A stretch of DNA of 64,000 nt from positions 19,539,908 through 19,603,907 of the forward strand of contig JAAONU010000019.1 of assembly GCA_012932295.1 (NCBI GenBank), in the 5' to 3' direction. Shown here piece by piece: positions 34,696 through 48,900 of the stretch. Numbering within the stretch: position 1 is the stretch's first letter; every line of letters starts with the position of its first letter. The translations under genes were made by a program, and so were the position numbers. Under the pieces are notes generated by a model. It was not told the DNA's origin, did no database searches, and saw nothing but the letters and a program-made list of their open reading frames with translations. This stretch comes from Cyclina sinensis (lineage: Eukaryota > Mollusca > Bivalvia > Venerida > Veneridae).

Positions 34696-37175
34696 CCATT
34701 TTGGTAAATTGGATATTTCATAAATACAATTAAAACAGTAGTTGATGTTTAAATATGCCATTAAATGTACATGTATTTACAATAGCACTGAAGATCATTC
34801 ACACTTGGTAAAATAACAGTTAAACATTAAAGACCAGATCAAGGTCCCTTCCAGTAAGGGCCATTCCTTTAAAGTATATATCCAACCCCGGGAAGTCACT
34901 TTCAAAATGGACAAATCCCCTTTAACAGTACTAGTTTTATACAGCTTAACAAGGAGACAAAATGGTTTAAAAGACTATCCCCAACATTATTTTTTTTTTT
35001 AAATTCTGCCTTCTTGGGTTGGGATATATTTTTACTTGAATGGCCCATTTTAAACATATGAAACAACAGTTATTAGCAAGAGAAATGCTTAACACCACCA
35101 CAGTCTTGGAAACTTATAAAAAAAATATCAAAAGATCTCTTAATCTGAAGAGATGTCAAGGATAGAATTGAAACTGCAGTTGACACTGTAATATATATAC
35201 ATGTAAAAGCATTTAGTTGCCAAGAGTTATCATAGTTAACAATAAGAATACTTTTTTTTTATTAAATAATTGAAATTAAAGTTATTTCTAGTTTCTATGA
35301 AAAACGATAAACAGTTTGTAAATCACATTAATTAACAAATGACTCTAAAAAATTTCAATCTGGAAAGATGTATTCTAAGTACAAATTATTTTTGTTCCTA
35401 TACCATGGTAGGCAAGACAGGGTTATGATGTATTTTCTTGCACATCTCTTCTAAAGATCTGATCTGAATGACCCAGTTTCTGTATACAGATCTTTGACCA
35501 CTGTTTATACAGCATCTATGCTTCTTCTTCTGTCTTTATGGCTCATGTGGCCTGTCACTAAATTCTAAAGAAATCTGCACAAATTCCTGTTTTGTATTGC
35601 AAATCAAAAACAGACCCCATATTACCAAAAACTCAAAGAAGAACCAGTTCAGTAATGTTAACAAATGAAGTATTGCTTGCTATGAAAAAAAAACCAACAT
35701 GAGTATCTTGCATTTATACTTCTCTAACACAGTACATGTATTAATTATACATTCAATTTTCAATCTTTGTAACAGCTTTAAAAACACAATAATAAAGAAC
35801 AAGTTTTGTAAGTAATTTTTTTCACTAAATTTTTGTGTTAAAAATACAGAAATATTAAATATTGGTAAAAACAACTGTGGAATATTAGTCTTTCACTATA
35901 CATATGAGTAAGAGAAATTCAATGGGATTTGTATCTGCACAATGAATATGTGCATATTTATACACACTGTATTGCATTTTTATTGTATGTAAAATGAATC
36001 TAACCTAGGTTCATAGTGCCACCAAAAAATGTTAAAACAATATTTATAACTTACTTATCAAGACTGCATCTTTAATATCAATAGCCAAATTGCTCGGCTA
36101 TTTGTATATGGCATTTAAAAGACATTGAACTATTGAACATTTTCCAAAGTTCCTAAGAAATATCAGTTCCTTCCCACTACAGGCTGCTAAGTACTATAAA
36201 CTCAATCATTGTGACAAGAAAATATTAGAATGTATGTGTACATAATTATAACATGTTTAATACTTGAGTCTACAATCTTGGTATTTACTCCATAAATCTT
36301 CCACTTGAATTCTTCCAGCAGAGATTCTCGGGCAACATGCAGTTTTACCTGTCTTGTATTCCCTTTAAATGCTGGACTGTCATGAGTAAAGCAGTCTCTC
36401 CAAAAACACGTAAAAATCATGACAATTTGATAAAAAAATATGTTCTTCCATGAATTCTTCAGCCAAATTGAAAACAATTACTTTCAAAAACTATTGAGAA
36501 ACATTTAACCTATCACCGATCATTTCATCTTGCATAAGTGAGCATTCACAGAATCAACTTTAATATTTCAAAAGAAACTTGACCACATTATGTTTGGCAC
36601 AAGAGCCTGTTCCACATCCATACATATCACACTGTAAAACCATTTTGATTTGACCACCATGTCACAAGCTCTTCATGGAATACACATTTCTTCTAATACT
36701 GGCATTTCTGCTGAAACTTGCACTGAAGATCATAGTAGTATGTCAACTGCAGTGTGTATTTTTAGCAGAAGCTTCCAAAGAGCTCCCTTATTTCAACTTC
36801 TGCTAAAACTCACTGTTTTTAAAATATTCTGCAGTTCTTGTATTCAGTTGTTTTTAGAATATTCTGCAGTTCTGGTATTCAGTTGTTTTTAGAATATTCT
36901 GCAGTTCTGGTATTCAGTTGTTTTAACGAATCTTTCACAGCAGACATTAAAGTTCTTGTAGCAGGCATTTTTTGTTTCAACTTTCAATATTGTGATAATT
37001 TCAATGACACAAATCAACTTTTTTTATTAAAACTTTGGCTGCAGATCATCATATTAACTGCAGTAAGCTTGTTGGAAGCTTTTGATAAATTCCTGGTGAG
37101 ATACAGTTTGTTGCACATGGCCCGGATTTGGGTAAAGTGAATATTGGTCCTATATCATCTAGTGTCAGGCATCAC
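34696..37175 (-). other. MYO18A: Candidate 3' UTR exon of the myosin gene
   Basis: A strong acceptor (ctgtttctttatttcag) ends at 37176, downstream of the last coding exon. The 2.5 kb that follow to the AATAAA at 34690 hold no gene on either strand. If the 37387-37433 exon is skipped, the frame would read through the first bases here (codons for Ser-Asp-Ala, then TGA). The extent is inferred. Confidence 0.45.
36830..36925 (+). repeat. Short tandem repeat, about 33 bp, three units
   Basis: Units of the form 'ttctgcagttctggtattca' plus 'gttgtttttagaata'. They lie in the candidate 3' UTR. Confidence 0.85.
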
Positions 37176-37386
37176 CTGAAATAAAGAAACAGAATGCATC
37201 CACACACAGAAAGATACACACCTCATCTACTGTAAGGTTAATTAGAGAAAGGGAAATATCTTCATCTATTTTACATTATAATTTTTAATTCATCTGCTTT
37301 TCACAAGATTTAAACATAAACCTAACTTACAACTTATAACTATTTCTTTGAGTTCTAGCATGCTAAGCTATAGCGTACTTATCATA

Positions 37387-37433
37387 TCAAGCAGCTGGAT
37401 TATACTGGGGCTGCTGAAAAGGTACACGACGTG
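37387..37433 (-). CDS. MYO18A: MYO18A-like exon, C-terminal coding exon
   Basis: Follows acceptor ...cattcag. With the A left by the previous exon it reads [15 protein letters not shown] and stops at TGA 37387-37389. It has coding-like composition and the phase fits exactly. A possible donor (gtacgc) just after the stop would splice to the 3' UTR acceptor at 37176. Confidence 0.65.
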
Positions 37434-39936
37434 CTGAATGTTCTTGTATATGGAGGACTGAATATAGAAATGTCCAAATGCCTCTATCTGAATTTACACA
37501 TATGCTAGTTCTGTTTTTTAGTGATCTATTTTCCTTTTTAAAACTCATGCCAAGCTTAAATCACATATCCTTGCCTGCTATACTAAAAGTTTCTTAGTAG
37601 ACTAATAGACATGGTAATTTATATCAAAAGTACAATCAAAAAAGCATTACACTTAATAAATGATGTAGAAAATAACCAAATAAAATAGAAACATGACAAT
37701 TTTTATTTTACAATTCCCTGGCCTTTACTATGATGTATAAAAAGTTGAAACAGACACTAACTTTAGAAATTAGAGTATAGATAATTCAACCTGATGACAA
37801 GAAAGATAGACATCCCCTTAATCCAAGCTTTCTTTTTACATTGATTAAAATACTTACATTAACAGAAAAGACATGCTTAATCTATTACAGTTTCTATACA
37901 GCACTGTAGATATTAATATAGTATATATAAAGTATGTATAATAGTTGAACTACAGTTGTTCTTCTTATTTCTTACAATCAAATAAATAATACTTACAAAG
38001 AACATTCAATAAAAGCTGACTACATCTATTTGTCATGTAGCACTTAATATGTGTTTATATAATACAAGAGTATTTCTTGTTAAACATACTTCTTTCAATA
38101 TTGTTAGTTGGTATAGCATACCTGCCATACGTCCCGGATCGTCCGGGATTGTCCCGGAAATCGAGGGCCCGTCCCGGAGTCCCGGAAAGACATCCGATGT
38201 CCCGGAAAACATGAAAGACGTGCATACCTTTGATCAGACCAGTCAAATTTTTGACACGCCGCTAATCCTTTAATTATTCGTTATGATAATATGTTCCGAT
38301 TCGGTGAATACACCGCGTGTCATTGATACAATTAACAAATGACCGCTATCGGCTATCGATTTATTGACTTGCGGTGCATTAATTAATTTGTAAGATATCT
38401 GCCCCTGAATTAAAAAGGCGCAGTGCTCCCCCTTACTCACGCTTCCGGTTTCGTTTTGATAGCGACATGGAGAATTTACTGTCGGTAAACTGTGACGTTA
38501 CGATGCACATCCATCGGTATATTTCTTGCGGATTTTGCACTCGTTCTGCAGGATGATCGATCAGAAAATAATACTCGTCCTCCTACCTTCTCCACTCGTA
38601 AATACGAGCGAACGTTTTATTTGAAGTGGTTGAGAGGGGTGGGGGAATAATCGTCGGGTGGTCGGACCGATTGAGCTTGCAACATTTCTGCAAGCCTGTC
38701 AGTTACTATGCTCTTGCAACTAAAATAAAAGCTATGAAACTGATGGCACTGATGTGTATTTGAAAGACGTGCACGGCTTTTCCCGCCAAAAACAGAATCC
38801 CGTCTAATTTTGTATGCTGCCAACGGTAGGGCATTGAAAGTATATGAATAGTTGTATGTCCCGGAAAATCGGCTCAAATCCCGGAAATTCGATATCAAAA
38901 TCCCGGAAATGGCCAGAAAAATTATGGCAGGTATGTGGTATAGGAATAAGTCTGTGAGAAGAATAAAATACATGCTTGTTAAATAACAATCTATCTCATG
39001 CAGGGATGACAAAATGAAATGAACTTCATGATTTTTTTCTCTCAAATTTTCTAATTCAAGTATTTTCTTAGTATTTTTTTTGGGTAGGAGAGACATGTAT
39101 TAAATTTTTAATTTTCATCTGGGGATAAACAGAAGATGGTAAAACTGGGTTTGTAGTAAAAACAGAGAAATCAGAATAACATGATTCTCATGACATAATT
39201 TTGCAGGTTTAAACAGAATGGTTTCTCGGAACGTTATGAAAATCGGAGTAATAATACATACTATGTTCTATACTATTAGTTAATCTTGGACTAGAAGGTG
39301 TGTCCGTCAAGTAACTTGAACCTGACGTCAATCGGGATCTAGAATCACTGTCGAAACTTCTCCGTCTTCCAATTAGCGATGAGGGTTTATGATTGGTTAA
39401 ATATGTGTCAATATCAGAGGCTGAATCATCATCGTCAACATCACTGGAAACAAGACAACAAAGGTGTGGTTGACATTACATGAACAGACAGACAGACAAA
39501 CAGACTGGCTGAATAACATTACTACAAATTACGCTAAACAAATCTCCATACACAGAGGGTTGTTGGGTAGCTACATAGCAAATCTCAAAAACAGAAATTT
39601 CATCAAAGGTTTCACCAATATTTGATATCCAAAGTGAATGCATCTTACTGAAAGCTCTGCTTTTCTTACCATATTTTAATGACTGATTTTTAAACAACAG
39701 AAATTCACCATTACAAATCAAATTTAGTTTGAAACTGTACAGATTACAAAAAAAGCTTTATAAAGGTGACAAAAGGAAATATGAAAATTAATGAGACTAT
39801 GATTATAAACTTCTTAATATATATATTTTGATGTCTGACATGCTCGATGATGTACCTATACTGTAGTTCACAATAAGGACAATACACATGTGCTTATAAA
39901 TTCTATAGGTGTCTGGTATCTTTATGGGGGTATATT

Positions 39937-39969
<33 letters not shown>

Positions 39970-42900
39970 ATTTCAAATGGTGATTCAATGAAAGTATGCA
40001 TGTGATAAATTAAGACAATATTTTACATAGTTCTCAAAACAAACACACACACTCTATTAGAATTAAAACAAATCCATGCAATGCGAATAAACTATAGTTA
40101 AAAATCTAGTGACACTTTTTGTTGAGTTCCTATAACAATCTATTTGTTTTACCATTAATCCTACTGTAAGCATTTTTTATACCTTTATTCGCATTTTGAT
40201 TTGACTCGTCCATTTCGCTAGATAATATTTCGCAAGCATGATGTATAGTTTGATTTTCCATATCAATTATGAATTTATTTAAACGACAATCTATCTTTAA
40301 ACAAACAAAAAAATCTGAAAAAGTTCTTTGATTAGGTAATAAATTTTTTGAAAAATCTAGTAAATGTCCTATAACAGAAATAGAAATTAGATAACTCAGC
40401 GAACCTGACCTTTATTTGACCTGGATCAAGAAATTTTAAAATCAGTAATTCTAACTAGTCACTATGACCAAAGTATATCTTCCTTAGTCCTCAAGATAAT
40501 AAGATTAATTGAAATACTTGGATACTCTTGATCTAGATAAATATCCTTGACACCTGATTTCACAGTGAGGTCAATGACCTTGACCTACCTGTCAGAGAAG
40601 TCATCATCACTGTCAAGACCTTCCTCTAATGCAGCCTGAAGGTCAGCTATTCTCTTGAAAGCAAGTTTCAGGTCCGACTGATTCTGCTCAAAGTCACCTT
40701 CTAACTCTGCCACCTTGTTTTCCTGCAAGAAAATGCAATAACAGCCAATGCTGATGACTGTCTTTAAAATAGGCAAAATCATTCATATATACCAAAATTT
40801 GATTTATCATGCCTGACATATTCTGGAGGGTCTCTCATGGAGTTTTTTTTTTCTTTTCAGATAGGGAGATTTGGTGAGAAAGGGAGGAGACAGGGAGGTT
40901 AAAACAATGTGTTGTAATATTCTCACATGGATGACTAAAACAAGTGAAAGCATACAAAAAGAAGTTTTATTCTGTATGAACACATGTTCCTGAATATGTA
41001 TTTTTCTTATTTGTTCAGAACATTAAAACTTCAAACATGAATGAAAAACTTGAGAATCATCCAAACTACAACTAAAAAGATCACTGAAAATGCTGTTCAC
41101 TTAAAGAATCTCTTTAAAATTTGTCCAATAGCCTGTTTCTTCTTGAGTTGTGACCATGACATAGTCACAAACATATGTTAAAATTGGGAAATTTGAGAAA
41201 TTCAACAATCTATTTTACTAGTAAGATATCAAATTTTTGCTGGAATCTATTAAAAACTCATGTTGGTGGTTCAAAAACTTTTATTTGTTAACAAGGAATT
41301 TCAATTATTCACTCGTTTTGGAATTTTTCTTTTGAACTTGGACATTAAAAACTTTTCTGTGATACTGCAAAAAAAGCACATCTTTACATCTGTAAGAAGC
41401 TAAAAAGCCCTGGATTGTCCTACAGCATTACTATCCATTTTATAAAACTTAAAAGACGCAAGAACTTTTCATTCTTGTTTATTTAAGTGGATCTGTGGTG
41501 ATCTGCTAGCCATAACTCTTACAAATTGTTAATTCCATTGATGAGTCTTTGTGTATCAAAGTTATATCAAGGTACATGTGAATACTGATTTAACCCTTAA
41601 CGTGCTGGAACCGAAAGTGATTAGCCTTTGCCACCAGTATAGAGCCAGGCCAGCCTGCACATCCGTGCAGTCTGACCAGGCTCTATACTGTTGGTAGCTC
41701 AATTTTTGTATTTTGATATTGAAATCCCTTAAACTTTGAATGGACTGTTCCAAATTCAAAGCTGGACAAATCCATTACAAAATTTCAGCATGTTCAGGGT
41801 TAATACATCATCAAACTGTGCAGCTACTTGGTAGCTTTCATTGCTCTGATTTGTAAATCTGGCAAAGGGAGATCATCAAATTGATTTCTTTTGGCCCAAA
41901 GTTTTGTTTCCTCCACAAGTTTTTCTCCTCCTGCCCTGAGACCATGAGGTGATACAAAATTCTGTGGGATTTCACCTACCTCATAAGATATGACATGCAT
42001 GATTTTTCTGATCTTTCCACTTACAACATCCAGCAATAGAAGGATTTTCAAGAGAAACAATATGGCTTTTTTATGTTGACCAGTTTTGACAATATTCTTG
42101 TTAAAAATTTAATCACTATTACAGGAAAATACTATTTTTAGACTCAGTCCTTCATTTACTGAAAATGCAGCATTTTCCACATACATGTTCATTATCTTCA
42201 ATGTTGATCGAGTTAGTCATTCATTTATTTACAAGATTTTAAATGGAAGAATACTGTACTCACATTTTCTTTAAATTTATGAGCCATTTCTAGTTCTCTC
42301 TTTTGTACATCTGAGAATTCTTCTCTGAGATCCCTGAGCTGTCTCTGGACCTTCTTAATGTTCTCCTCAGCCTGGGTCTTTGCTGTAGACAGATGTTCCT
42401 TCTCTTCTGTCATTCTGTCTGTCTGCTCTTTCATTCGGCTCACCTGGACCTATATTGGCAATGTGTCATAGTTAACTCGTGACTTTCCACTAAATCCTTA
42501 ATTTACTCCATTTACTGCCTTACTAAAGCTATGTCATGGGTTAAATATGAATTATACTTCAAAGACAAAATGTAATTTGCCTTTATAACAATCCCTATGA
42601 ATATGCGTTTATATTTGTTTTTCTGTGAAAAATGACCAAACAAACATTAGCTGTGCTATAGATTATCACATTATACCAGTAATACTTGATTTCCATTATA
42701 CACATTTCTACAAGTAATGGTTTACAATAAAACACAACACCCTACATGTATTTCCTTGGCTTTCATCAATAAAAGATTGCAACAGACAAATTTAAAAAGA
42801 TTTATTTTTTCCAACCTGCATTGTTATAATTTAAAATCAAAATATGTTTTACCATCTCCCATGACTATCAACCTTTATTCAAGTTTTTTTTTTTTTCTTC

Positions 42901-45900
42901 ATCAATTCGGGCTCTCTTTTAAGTGTCATATTTAGATTAATAAATTAAGAAATCTATTTAGAGGATGTACGGTACTACACAATGTTACTATACCTCTAGT
43001 CTGTGTTTGTTAGTGGTCTCTAGGTCCAGCCTGGCTTCCAGGTCCCTGACTTTGTTCTCCAATCTCTGAACCACTGTCTTATCTACACTGTTCTCCTCAT
43101 ATGTCTGCAGCCGTGTCTTCAAATCACTAGCCTAGTTTGTAAAAAGCAAAAACATATGATCACGTGACAATATATGTAACTGATATCACATACATGTGAA
43201 CTTTTTTAGCTAGCACCAATAGATTTGAGTGAATATATCAGTATATTTAACTTTTCGTCAGTAGATTAAGATTCATCATAAAGCGCCCAAAAATATGTGT
43301 CACTAAAAACGCACTAAACAATTTTTCTTGTGAATTTTATTACATTATATATAATTATCATTTTGCATTTTATCAATCATTTACAATGGAGTTTTATGGC
43401 CCATTGACAACTACTGTCCTTCTGGGCGACAATCATTTACAAAGCAACAAAATTTTTAATAAAGATTTTGAGAAAAAACATGATAATGTCAACAATTTTG
43501 TGTTTGTATGACATCAAGACATGTTTAGTGTGAGCAGTGACAGATTTCAGATCATTCTCTGCATTTTTAGGGGTCAAAAATCACAATTTCAGAAGCTGTG
43601 TTTACATTGTTAATCTTCAGCAATTTACGCAATAGTAAGGACCCCAGATCTCCAAGGGGATTAATTCTTATGGAGTCCACCACTGAATTTTGTTAACACT
43701 CACATGCTTTGTATCTGCCACTTTCATTGGCTTATAATATAAATTTATGACAGACAAGATTTAGATTGTGTGTAACTTGCAGACCAAAACAGCAGATGAA
43801 ATGTTTGGTTTTGGTTTGGTTTTATTGAGGTTTAACGCCAGTTTTAACAGCTAAGGTCATATCCCGGCAGTCAGTCCACCTAACAAATGTTCCTGGGTAT
43901 CCAACCAGTTTACTAACCAATTTCACCACAAGTGACTGACTTCTTCCTCACTTGCTTCAGAGGTGAGGGACAAATGACCTATAGACAGCAGATGAAATGT
44001 AGGTTATGAACTCTATATTTTGCTCTTGAAAATGGTAGATTTGGTACTACTGTCAGTAGGAACAGTAGATACATTGAAATACCAGTAAATTTTATCTACT
44101 GGCAGTAGAATTCACATATATGGATATCATGTGTTCTCCATTTAAAAATGATTTTATTTTAGCCAGTGTAACTTGATGTTTGAGATATAAAATCAAAGAT
44201 ATTGTTAACTTGTCTTTCAAAGCTCTCAGCATTCTGAAGCATATGTTGACAAGCCTAAAGATTATGGAATCATAAATCTGTATAAAAACATAACAGTAAG
44301 TATTCAAATAATTAATCTGGCTGATATAACATTCAAATACATGTATTTAGTCAGAGAACACAAGATATCTCCAGTATACTACCTCTGACTTCAGTTTATC
44401 CCTCTCTGAGGTGAGTTCTTCAATTTGAGCTAATTGATCATTCATGGTTATCTGGTCTACAGTCTGCTGTTGTACAACTGCCTTATACTTCTTCATTATG
44501 TCTGCTAGATCTTCCTCATTCTCCTCTAACTGAGACTGGATCTCTGTTTTCTCTCTCAACAATGTTATGCTCTTGTTCTCAACCTGTAAACCAGTCAGTT
44601 TATATATTCAATATAGTTCAACTACATCAGCTTAGACTAGAGCTTCATTTTTTTCTCTAAATAACCATATACTCTTTTTCTAAATCTGTGTGACAGTCTG
44701 TTTTTCGTTAATTCTAAATGGTAAAGCAGGCTCAGATAATGGAAAAGTGTTTGTTGATGCCACTGCAGACTCATAATATCAGTGTTAGGTCTTTGCAACT
44801 TGTATACAAACATTTGTTGAACATTTGAAAGACCTGTCTATATTCAAACTGAGTAAACAAGTCCGTCAAAAGCTATAATACTAAATAAAAAAAACAGCTG
44901 TCATCAGCAATTGCTCAGCACAGGTTGATTTGTTTGAAACTGCTTATTGGAGTTTCAAAAAAGCTGGCAAACAAAACTGCAGTATGTCTTTAATTTGTCT
45001 GCATTTATCAAAACTTTCCTGTACAACCATGATAAACACATTAATAAGATGGATTATTGTTTCCACAACATAAAGATTCAAAAATAATTTTACTCTGTAC
45101 ATAAGACGTGTTTGAACTGCTAGTATATAAATACCATTTGGCTTTGAGTGGGACAGTGCAAATTGTCAACCTTAGGAGAATAGTGTCACCCGAGGTCAAG
45201 CCATATGATACTTATTTTATTATACCAAAAAAACAAAAGATAATTTTTAGCAAATCTAAAAATTGTTTATTTCTTTCCTTATCTTTCTGATTTGATGCAA
45301 GTGGTCGTTTACAACATGGAAAGTACGCCTGCGCAGGGCTGTCACTTATGTTATAAAGATAGAAATAGACACCGGGATTCCAGAATCGGGAAATCTGTAA
45401 ATCTAAATTTAGCAACACTGGTGACAGTAAAAACTGTCCCACGGCTGACAGTATATTTCTCTGTCTCTTACTAGTAACAGTAGGAATACTTACTGGTCAG
45501 CCTATGGGAATTTAACATGGGTGATAAAATTGAGGTATAGTAATATAATCCATTACCTCTTGTTTGGATTTGAAGAGTTCGTCTTATTTCTCTGTCTCTT
45601 ACTAGTAACAGTAAGAATACTTACTGGTCAGCCTATGGGAATTTAACATGGGTGATAAAATTGAGGTATAGTAATATAATACATTACCTCTTGTTTGGAT
45701 TTGAAGAGTTCATCTATCTGTTGTTGAAGATCTGCTAGTTCTAGCTCTATGGTTTTCTTGGCTTTTATTGCACTAGCTGTAGAATATTCCAGATCCTCCA
45801 ACTGTAAATACAGAGAAGTTGACAATGCTTGAACATATCAACTTACACTGCAGTCAATACACTTACAAAACATAAACTAATAGTGCAGTTTAGTGCTTAC

Positions 45901-48900
45901 TGATATAAGTGCTTGTAATCTAATAAGGACTCATAACTTTTGTGTAAAATTTGCCAAGTACTTCCTAATATTTTGATAATATACATTAAAATCAGTAGGC
46001 AAACAAAATCAAAGTTATAAGGCTATTTTTAAATTTATAATTCTGACAGACTTGACTTTATTTGAAGAAAGTCAATCCTCAGTGACTGTGATGTTAACGT
46101 ATCTGACTATAAATTGGCAGTTTGATCCCTGATTGAGCCAGTCACCTATATGACCTTAGTTGATGAAAGAATTTAAGTGATGTTAAACCTGAGTATATTC
46201 ATAGAAAAAAGCTAGAATTCATAAAAACTTTCTGACATTGTTAATATTTAAATGAACAGGGATTTAATAGCTGACAAAAAAGCAATTTCTTTTAAGAAAT
46301 CTTAAACTGATCATTTTGAAAGGCTTTTCCTATAAATACATTAGCAAAAATACCTTCTCCTTGATTAAGCAATAACAGTGAAGTAAGATACTTAAGGGAA
46401 GTAATCTCTTTATGTCTATTACACCTACCTGATTCCTGAGTTGTCTAACTTGCATCTTGGACCCTTCTCCTGTTTTCTGTTTATGTATCACCGCCTCTGC
46501 ATCTTTGAGCAATGCCTTTGTTTTACGTAAATCTTTCCGTAACCTTTTCTCTGCACCTGTAAAAAAAGTCTTAAGTATGAGAACTTATCCATTTCATCAT
46601 TTTTTTTTTAACAAAAACCCTCTACAAGTCCATGCAAACCCTTGTAGTGGACTAAATTACTATTTAGTTTGTCAATCCTTTAAATTACACAGTTACGGAA
46701 AATGTATACTATATATAACCAGTATACCTTTATCCCTCTGTGCAGCCTGACCCTGTAGATCCTGTAATCTCTGTTCAAGGTCCCTGTTCTTCTGTATCTG
46801 TACCTTTCTCTCCTCATACTCTTCTTCCATCTGAGACTCCATCTGTTTCAACTACAATCACAGACAGTCCTTTGTTTAGTTGTGTGAGGTTTTAATTTAT
46901 TCACATCCGGGATTCACATCAACTGCATTTTCATGTAAGAGACTCATATGGAAGACTCGAGTTTGCCAAAATACTTTACCTTATCAAACAGCTGTAATAT
47001 ATGCCAGGGAGTTAATGTTGGCATCTCAGTAAAATGCTGCTGCGCAATCAAAATTAATCCTAATGTAGGAAATCAGAAAAGGTAAACTTTTCTCCATTTT
47101 GGACATCCCTGCTCATACCTACTAGGAACAACTAACCCCTTTTCATTTTGAACCCTAATTTACCAAGAGCAATAAAATACCCAGGTCATTTCATGCATCT
47201 AAAATTTTAAGATTACATCAAATCAAGGACTTACGGCAAGACCTGACCAAGCCTAAATAAATTATAAAGACACTTGGTCAAATCTTGTACTACGCCCCCA
47301 AAATACTTGTAGATGATCACTTTATCTAGTATAACATCTATACTTTATTACTATACCCACCTTTTTCTGTGTAGAGTATCTGAGGTCCTCCATTTCCTGA
47401 TCTTTTTCCTCTATCTCTTTCATATGTTGTTGCCGTAACTTCTCCAAGTTCATTTCTAGTCGTACTTTGGTCTGAAAAGAAAAAAAAACATTTGGTACTG
47501 ATAAATAATTCCCTACAAATCCCTTAAATTTATGAGTAATAGCCTGTATGATTAACAAGGAACTAAAACCTTTTCTTTAGAAGTTTGCTTTAATTCTCTC
47601 ATTTAAGGTTTTGATCCTTAGCTTGCTTAGATACAGTAAAAACTGTTTACAGTGACCTTCAATGGGAGAAAAGAGAAAGGTCATTATAGACAGGGAGTCA
47701 CTGTGAACAGTCTCTACAGAATTCGGAAATATGAACATATTTTGCCAATATTTTGTTGTAAAGCAGGATAGTACCATACATATGGTTTATTTATATTATT
47801 TATTTATATTAAACATATATTAAACATACCACATATCATTTATAAAAACAAGACAGTATTAAAATTGCAAAATTTGTAAAGATTATGAACTACACCATTA
47901 CATTAGTATTTAAAAGTTACATATTGATTAAAAATGTAATTTATATTGATAAATCTTTAAAAAAAATAAATAAAAAAGCCTTTGTTTAAATTTCATTTTA
48001 CTAATAAGATACACTATCTACAATTACATGCATTACATTTCTCTTCTAACGAAAGAAATTTTCTTTTCGTCGCCATTTTAACCCACAATGCAATTTCCGC
48101 AGGACGGATAACTCCAACAATACGTAAGGTTCATTCGAGTTACTCCCCTTGCAAAAGTCGCTTTGCATGGCCTATATACCGTAGCGGGAGACGCTAAATC
48201 ATGGTCGTTGTACGGACTAGACAGGGAGTCGCTACATACAGACCATTTATATAGTAAATACTGTTCGGCGCACCTAACTATGGTCACTAAAGACAGAACG
48301 TCGCTATATACAGGGGGTCACTAAGACAGTCTTTACTGTATTCTTATTTCCTAACACAAGCTTATAAGAGATTTATAATTAGCTTTGAGTTCCCAAGATC
48401 CTGCTTATAAGCACAAGCAGGTGCACTCTTGAGGGACCACAGTACAGAAAATTTAAACCTTTCATCTTAAATATGTCTGGAATAGCATTCTAAATACAAG
48501 TAGATTTCAAATTAATAACAAATCAAATGCATGTTATGTTTGAAATATATATCAGAAAGTGCAAAAATATCGAGTCAAAATGCAGATGTTCAGGAAATAA
48601 AGAAAAATCCTTAGGCTTTGAATCTGTAAATACATTTAAAATTTCATATACAAAATAAAGCCTGTATGAATCTTAGGTAAACAGTGCTACAATGCTTTAT
48701 ACCATATCTTGTTTATGTTACCTGTTCCAGCTGCTGTATCTGTCCAGCTTGGTCATCAAGCTCCTCCTCCTGGTCAATGACCTTGGCTTCCAGTTCAGCC
48801 TTGGCCTTCTTCAACACAGCAATGTCATGGTCATCTTTGTGACCTGCAGAGGTCAAGGTTTCGCCAAGTTCCTTCTGTAGACGTTCATATTTCTCATCCT

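Noticed and set aside
38617..39096. 159-codon minus-strand frame
   Set aside because: It spans the right end of the hAT-type element and the adjoining intron and has no myosin or transposase similarity.
39209..39261. TAA at 39209 as the main myosin stop
   Set aside because: A good gtatgt donor lies just before this stretch, and the phase-matched [14 protein letters not shown] exon follows. Kept only as a possible variant.
48071..48240. GC-richer block in a myosin intron as an exon
   Set aside because: It lies inside the Tigger-type element and has no frame with flanking splice sites.
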